64,000 bases of DNA from DASYXZ01 sp035308965 (GTDB lineage: Bacteria; Acidobacteriota; Terriglobia; UBA7540), in NCBI GenBank assembly GCA_035308965.1, contig DATGFN010000019.1:248001-312000 (forward strand), written 5' to 3'. Both the position numbers and the translations under genes were made by a program. Below are positions 60,977-64,000 of this stretch, piece after piece (position 1 is the first letter of the stretch; each line of letters begins with the position of its first letter). Below the pieces are notes generated by a model. The model was not told where the DNA came from, ran no database searches, and worked only from the letters and a program-made list of their open reading frames with translations.

Positions 60977-62370
60977 CGCCGCTGCCACCACACGGTTGTG
61001 CCCACCACGATGATCATGAGCGGAAGTCCGAGGACGCCCATGTACAGAATTTTATTCATCGCGCTGGCGGTAATGTCCAGATGTTGGGAATCGGGAGGTT
61101 TGGGGCGGACTGAAATGAGGTCTTCCTCCTGCGCCAGCCAGCTCACCATATTCATAAACAGGTCTTTGTTGCCCTGAAATCCCAGATAGACGTTGGCTGC
61201 AATTGAGGAAGTGCCCAGTGCCACAAATCGTCCCTCGGTTTTCTGATTGGCGCCGCCCGCGACCGTTCCGGACACGGCGACCGGGAGCGGGCCTTTAAAA
61301 TCCTTGCCTTCGCGGAACCCAACGGTGATGGTGCGAACTTTGGGATCAAAGTTGGCAATGCCGTAGCTGTCGGCGGAAGTCTCGCAGAGGTTGTCCGTGG
61401 TGACCCCAGGCTTGGAATCCTTGCCCACCAAAAAAGACCGGGTGATGGGGAAGAGCGAAGCCGTGCGCGCCAGAGGTTGAGTGATGGGGCTCGACCCATA
61501 CTTGATGATGAGCGGCATGGTGGGCTCGGTGCCGAAGATTTGGGCCACCGGATTCAAATCAATCACCAGGTCATTTTGGGGCGCGACGTTCCAATCAGAA
61601 AGCAGCCCGCCGAGGTTGGGCAGGTCGACACCCGGATCGAGCAGAAACATGGCGCGGCCTCCCCCGATCACAAACTTGCGAATCACATCCACTTCCTGCG
61701 GGAGGTAGTCATTGCGCGGCCCGGCAATTACAACCAGGGCGCAATCCGAGGGGATTTCCATTTTCTGAAGGAGCACCAGGGGCTTGGCTTGAAAGTTTTC
61801 ATTTTCGAACTGCTTCTTGAGGTTGTCATAGCCGCCCCGTTCTGTGCTCTCCAGGTCGCGCTCGCCATGGCCTTGGATGAAGTAAATGGCCTTCTCCCCT
61901 TTCAGCACGCGGACCAGTGAGTTGGTCACACCCTCTTCGTCCGCGCTCTTGGCTTCAAAGTGGCGGTCGCCCGACACCACAACGATCGTGCCATCACTGA
62001 TGGTCCCGCCGGGCCGATCCGAGTATTGCCGGGCAAGGGAGGGCTGCCGGTCAGGATCGACAAAGTGAAGCGAAACGTGGTTGGTCTGTACCGCGTAATT
62101 GTCGAGCAGGTCGTGATGCCCGCGCATGGCGCGTTCCTGGTCAAACACGTAGATGGCAACGTCCTGCTTCAACCCCTTCAGAAATTTCACCGTTTGTGGA
62201 GAAAGGCTGAATTTCTGATTCGGAGAGAAGTCCCATCGCTGGTCGTGGCGGGACACAAACCAATTGGCGAGGACCAGAATGGCTATTCCCACAATGGTGT
62301 AAACGAGAAGATTGGCGCCAGCTAGAAGCTTGCGACTGCCTCGCGACTTCAAGATTTCAAGATCAGCCAT
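60973..62370 (-). CDS. GldG-like ABC transporter auxiliary protein
   Basis: A 465-residue membrane protein with an N-terminal helix (LLVYTIVGIAILVLANWFV), a GldG/ABC_transp_aux domain (KFLKGLKQDVAIYVFDQERA, IYFIQGHGERDLEST, VVIAGPRNDYLPQEV), and a C-terminal helix (MNKILYMGVLGLPLMIIVVG). It belongs with the permease and ATPase encoded just upstream on the same strand. In Bacteroidota this system is linked to gliding; in other phyla it is of unknown role. Confidence 0.9.
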   Translation of the reverse strand: MADLEILKSRGSRKLLAGANLLVYTIVGIAILVLANWFVSRHDQRWDFSPNQKFSLSPQTVKFLKGLKQDVAIYVFDQERAMRGHHDLLDNYAVQTNHVSLHFVDPDRQPSLARQYSDRPGGTISDGTIVVVSGDRHFEAKSADEEGVTNSLVRVLKGEKAIYFIQGHGERDLESTERGGYDNLKKQFENENFQAKPLVLLQKMEIPSDCALVVIAGPRNDYLPQEVDVIRKFVIGGGRAMFLLDPGVDLPNLGGLLSDWNVAPQNDLVIDLNPVAQIFGTEPTMPLIIKYGSSPITQPLARTASLFPITRSFLVGKDSKPGVTTDNLCETSADSYGIANFDPKVRTITVGFREGKDFKGPLPVAVSGTVAGGANQKTEGRFVALGTSSIAANVYLGFQGNKDLFMNMVSWLAQEEDLISVRPKPPDSQHLDITASAMNKILYMGVLGLPLMIIVVGTTVWWQRR

Positions 62371-62486
62371 AGAGTTTTTACCTTTGCATTATGATTGCCA
62401 CTATCTGGGCAAGCCCATCAAAGTTGCAAAACTAATTTCAAAACGCTCCCCGCGAGTAATCAGTAGCCTTCTGCCTTCTGCCTTCC

Positions 62487-63266
62487 CTAGTTCCTTCCCT
62501 TCAGCGCGTCCACCGATCTTGCGGTCATAAATATTCCAAGCGAAATAACCGAAAGGTAATAGACGACATCGGTGAGATCGATGACCCCTTTGGCGAAATT
62601 GTCGAGATGTTTTGAAAACGCCAGGTAAGCCATGACCTGCGCCACCGTCCCGGTGGAATAGGATTCGGGCCAGTCGAGCACGTATATCAGGAGGAAGGCG
62701 ACCAGGGACACCGTTCCCGCGATGATCTGATTTTTCGTAAACGTTGAAATCCACATGCCCAGGGCGAGCAGGCCCGCTCCGTACAGGTAAAGTCCCAGGG
62801 CAGTCACCAGCACCGGCTTGAAATTCGGATTTCCGTAAATAAACAGGACACCGATATAGGTGAATGTCAGAAGCACCAGCACGCTGAATAGAGCGAGCGC
62901 GCCGAGAAACTTGCCCAGAATAATCTCCATGTCCGTTAAGGGTGAAGTGAGCAGCAGTTCGATGGTGCCCGAGCGTTTTTCCTCCGCGTAGAGGCGCATC
63001 GTAACGAGGGGCAGCAACAACAGCAAGACGATGGTGAGAACCCCTTCCACGAGAGGACGAATAATGTAGTCATTCAGGCTCAATGGCGGCGCTCCGGCGC
63101 CTCCCATCATCTGCATGCGAAGCAATTGCGACGCGACGAAGCCGGTTTGATTGTAAAAGAAGAATCCGCAGAGCAGAGCGTAGACGCTCATCACCAGGTA
63201 GGCGATGGGGGAATGAAAATAAGAGCGAAGTTCCTTGCCGGCGATGGAGAGAATGTTGCGCATCAT
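62487..63266 (-). CDS. ABC-2 type permease, GldF-like
   Basis: A 259-residue membrane protein with about six helices, e.g. IAYLVMSVYALLCGFFFYNQ and GVLTIVLLLLLPLVTMRLYA, followed by the conserved EEKRSGTIELLLTSPLTDME that contacts the ATPase. The transporter is completed by the ATPase gene at the window end and the GldG-like and DUF4340 genes. Start ATG 63266. Confidence 0.92.
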   Translation of the reverse strand: MMRNILSIAGKELRSYFHSPIAYLVMSVYALLCGFFFYNQTGFVASQLLRMQMMGGAGAPPLSLNDYIIRPLVEGVLTIVLLLLLPLVTMRLYAEEKRSGTIELLLTSPLTDMEIILGKFLGALALFSVLVLLTFTYIGVLFIYGNPNFKPVLVTALGLYLYGAGLLALGMWISTFTKNQIIAGTVSLVAFLLIYVLDWPESYSTGTVAQVMAYLAFSKHLDNFAKGVIDLTDVVYYLSVISLGIFMTARSVDALKGRN

Positions 63267-63350
63267 TGCACCTCAAGGCAAAAAAAATCAGAAATCAGAA
63301 TTTAGAAATCAGAAAAAATCAAAATGCAAACATCGAGTGGACGTTCCCTA

Positions 63351-64000
63351 TCACTTCTTTTCGTCATCGTTGTCCAGGGCGAGATCGACTTTGGCCACAA
63401 CTTCCTGAGGGCTGCTTTCTGATTTCCGGTTCTCGTCGCCCTCACTCAAATCCTTGGTGGTAAGTTTCAAAAAGATATCTTCCAGGCTCATACCGCTGGT
63501 TTTGAGTTCAAGCAGCTTCCACTGCGATTCCACCACGTTGCGCGCGAGCTCGGCGCGCACGTCGTGACCTTTTTCGGCCTGCACCTCAAACGTGGTTAAA
63601 GGGCCAATGACTTCGTGGGGCTCCACCATGTTCACGCCACTCACCCGCATCAGCTTATCCATGACTTCGGGCGCCGGCCCATCCACCGTAATCAGCACGG
63701 TCTCGAACCCCGTCAAACGGCGGGTTAGCTCGTCCGGAGTGCCCATGGCCACAATCTTCCCCGAGTTGATCACCACCACGCGCTGGCAGGTTTTTGAAAC
63801 TTCGGGCAGGATGTGCGTGCTCAACACCACGGTATGCTGCCCCGCCAATCCCTTGATCAGTTCCCGGGTCTCGATAATCTGCTTCGGATCCAGTCCCGAC
63901 GTGGGCTCGTCAAGAACAAGAACGTCAGGATTGTGGATGAGCGCCTGCGCCAGACCCACGCGCTGGCGGTAGCCCTTGGAAAGTTTTCCAATCTGCCGGT
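63351..64000 (-). CDS. ABC transporter ATP-binding protein, GldA-like (5' end outside window)
   Basis: The frame is open to the last base, so the N-terminus with Walker A is outside the window. Visible parts: signature LSKGYRQRVGLAQAL, Walker B VLVLDEPTSGLDP and switch His in LSTHILPEV. The C-terminal extension (about 110 residues) is typical of Gld/Nos-type ATPases. It is first in the order ATPase, permease, GldG-like, DUF4340, all on the minus strand; an 84-bp AT-rich gap separates it from the permease. Confidence 0.92.
   Translation of the reverse strand, partial: RQIGKLSKGYRQRVGLAQALIHNPDVLVLDEPTSGLDPKQIIETRELIKGLAGQHTVVLSTHILPEVSKTCQRVVVINSGKIVAMGTPDELTRRLTGFETVLITVDGPAPEVMDKLMRVSGVNMVEPHEVIGPLTTFEVQAEKGHDVRAELARNVVESQWKLLELKTSGMSLEDIFLKLTTKDLSEGDENRKSESSPQEVVAKVDLALDNDDEKK

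Overview
The window looks like part of a chromosome (or a good metagenome-assembled genome) of an Acidobacteriota member. This is inference from gene content: a GWxTD-domain protein, an outer-membrane protein with a carboxypeptidase-regulatory domain, a tandem cluster of Pkn-type kinases fused to TolB-like/TPR or beta-propeller modules, separate MacB-type permeases in pairs, and paired amidohydrolases. No rRNA, tRNA or CRISPR array was seen. Coding is dense on both strands. Both ends cut genes (an aldo/keto reductase at the left, an ABC ATPase at the right).

Layout. 1-10 kb: aldo/keto reductase end, CPBP protease, a sensor kinase/sigma-54 response-regulator pair, an outer-membrane protein and a GWxTD protein. 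10.9-18.6 kb: an export operon with one membrane-fusion protein, one ATPase and two successive copies of a two-permease module. 18.8-25.4 kb: a type I restriction-modification island (hsdM-hsdS-DUF559 nuclease-hsdR) laced with GC-rich palindromic repeats, with leftover 3' ends of hsdS and mtnA inside the repeat arrays and an orphan operator/promoter at its left edge. 25.4-36 kb: mtnA, a DUF1801 protein and three tandem Ser/Thr kinases. 36-45.7 kb: hypothetical and membrane proteins, a beta-propeller protein, a FitAB-like toxin-antitoxin pair, phosphotransacetylase, a PilZ-type protein and a very large secreted lipoprotein. 45.8-51.2 kb: purE, purD, a Uma2 nuclease, mnmG carrying an in-frame palindromic element, and a HicB/HicA-like pair. 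51.2-64 kb: secreted proteins, thiolase, an enoyl-CoA hydratase-like protein, two amidohydrolases (one apparently catalytically dead), an enolase-superfamily enzyme, and a Gld-type ABC transporter operon with a DUF4340 protein.

The most interesting theme is the palindromic repeats. Family A (hairpins with CCCCTCCT/AGGAGGGG arms, ending GGGGTGGT) surrounds a small DUF559 nuclease and the hsdS and mtnA 3' ends. Each of those 3' ends has extra, decayed tail copies embedded between repeats. Family B (57973-58028, 59531-59585 and inside mnmG at 50274-50330) has the same layout; the mnmG copy shares the exact GTCCCGC/GCGGGAC arm pair with family A. I propose, as inference, that these are non-autonomous elements possibly mobilised or maintained by a DUF559-type nuclease, and that they act as recombination points for hsdS. 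Genome-wide counting of the repeats and of DUF559 neighbours would test this.
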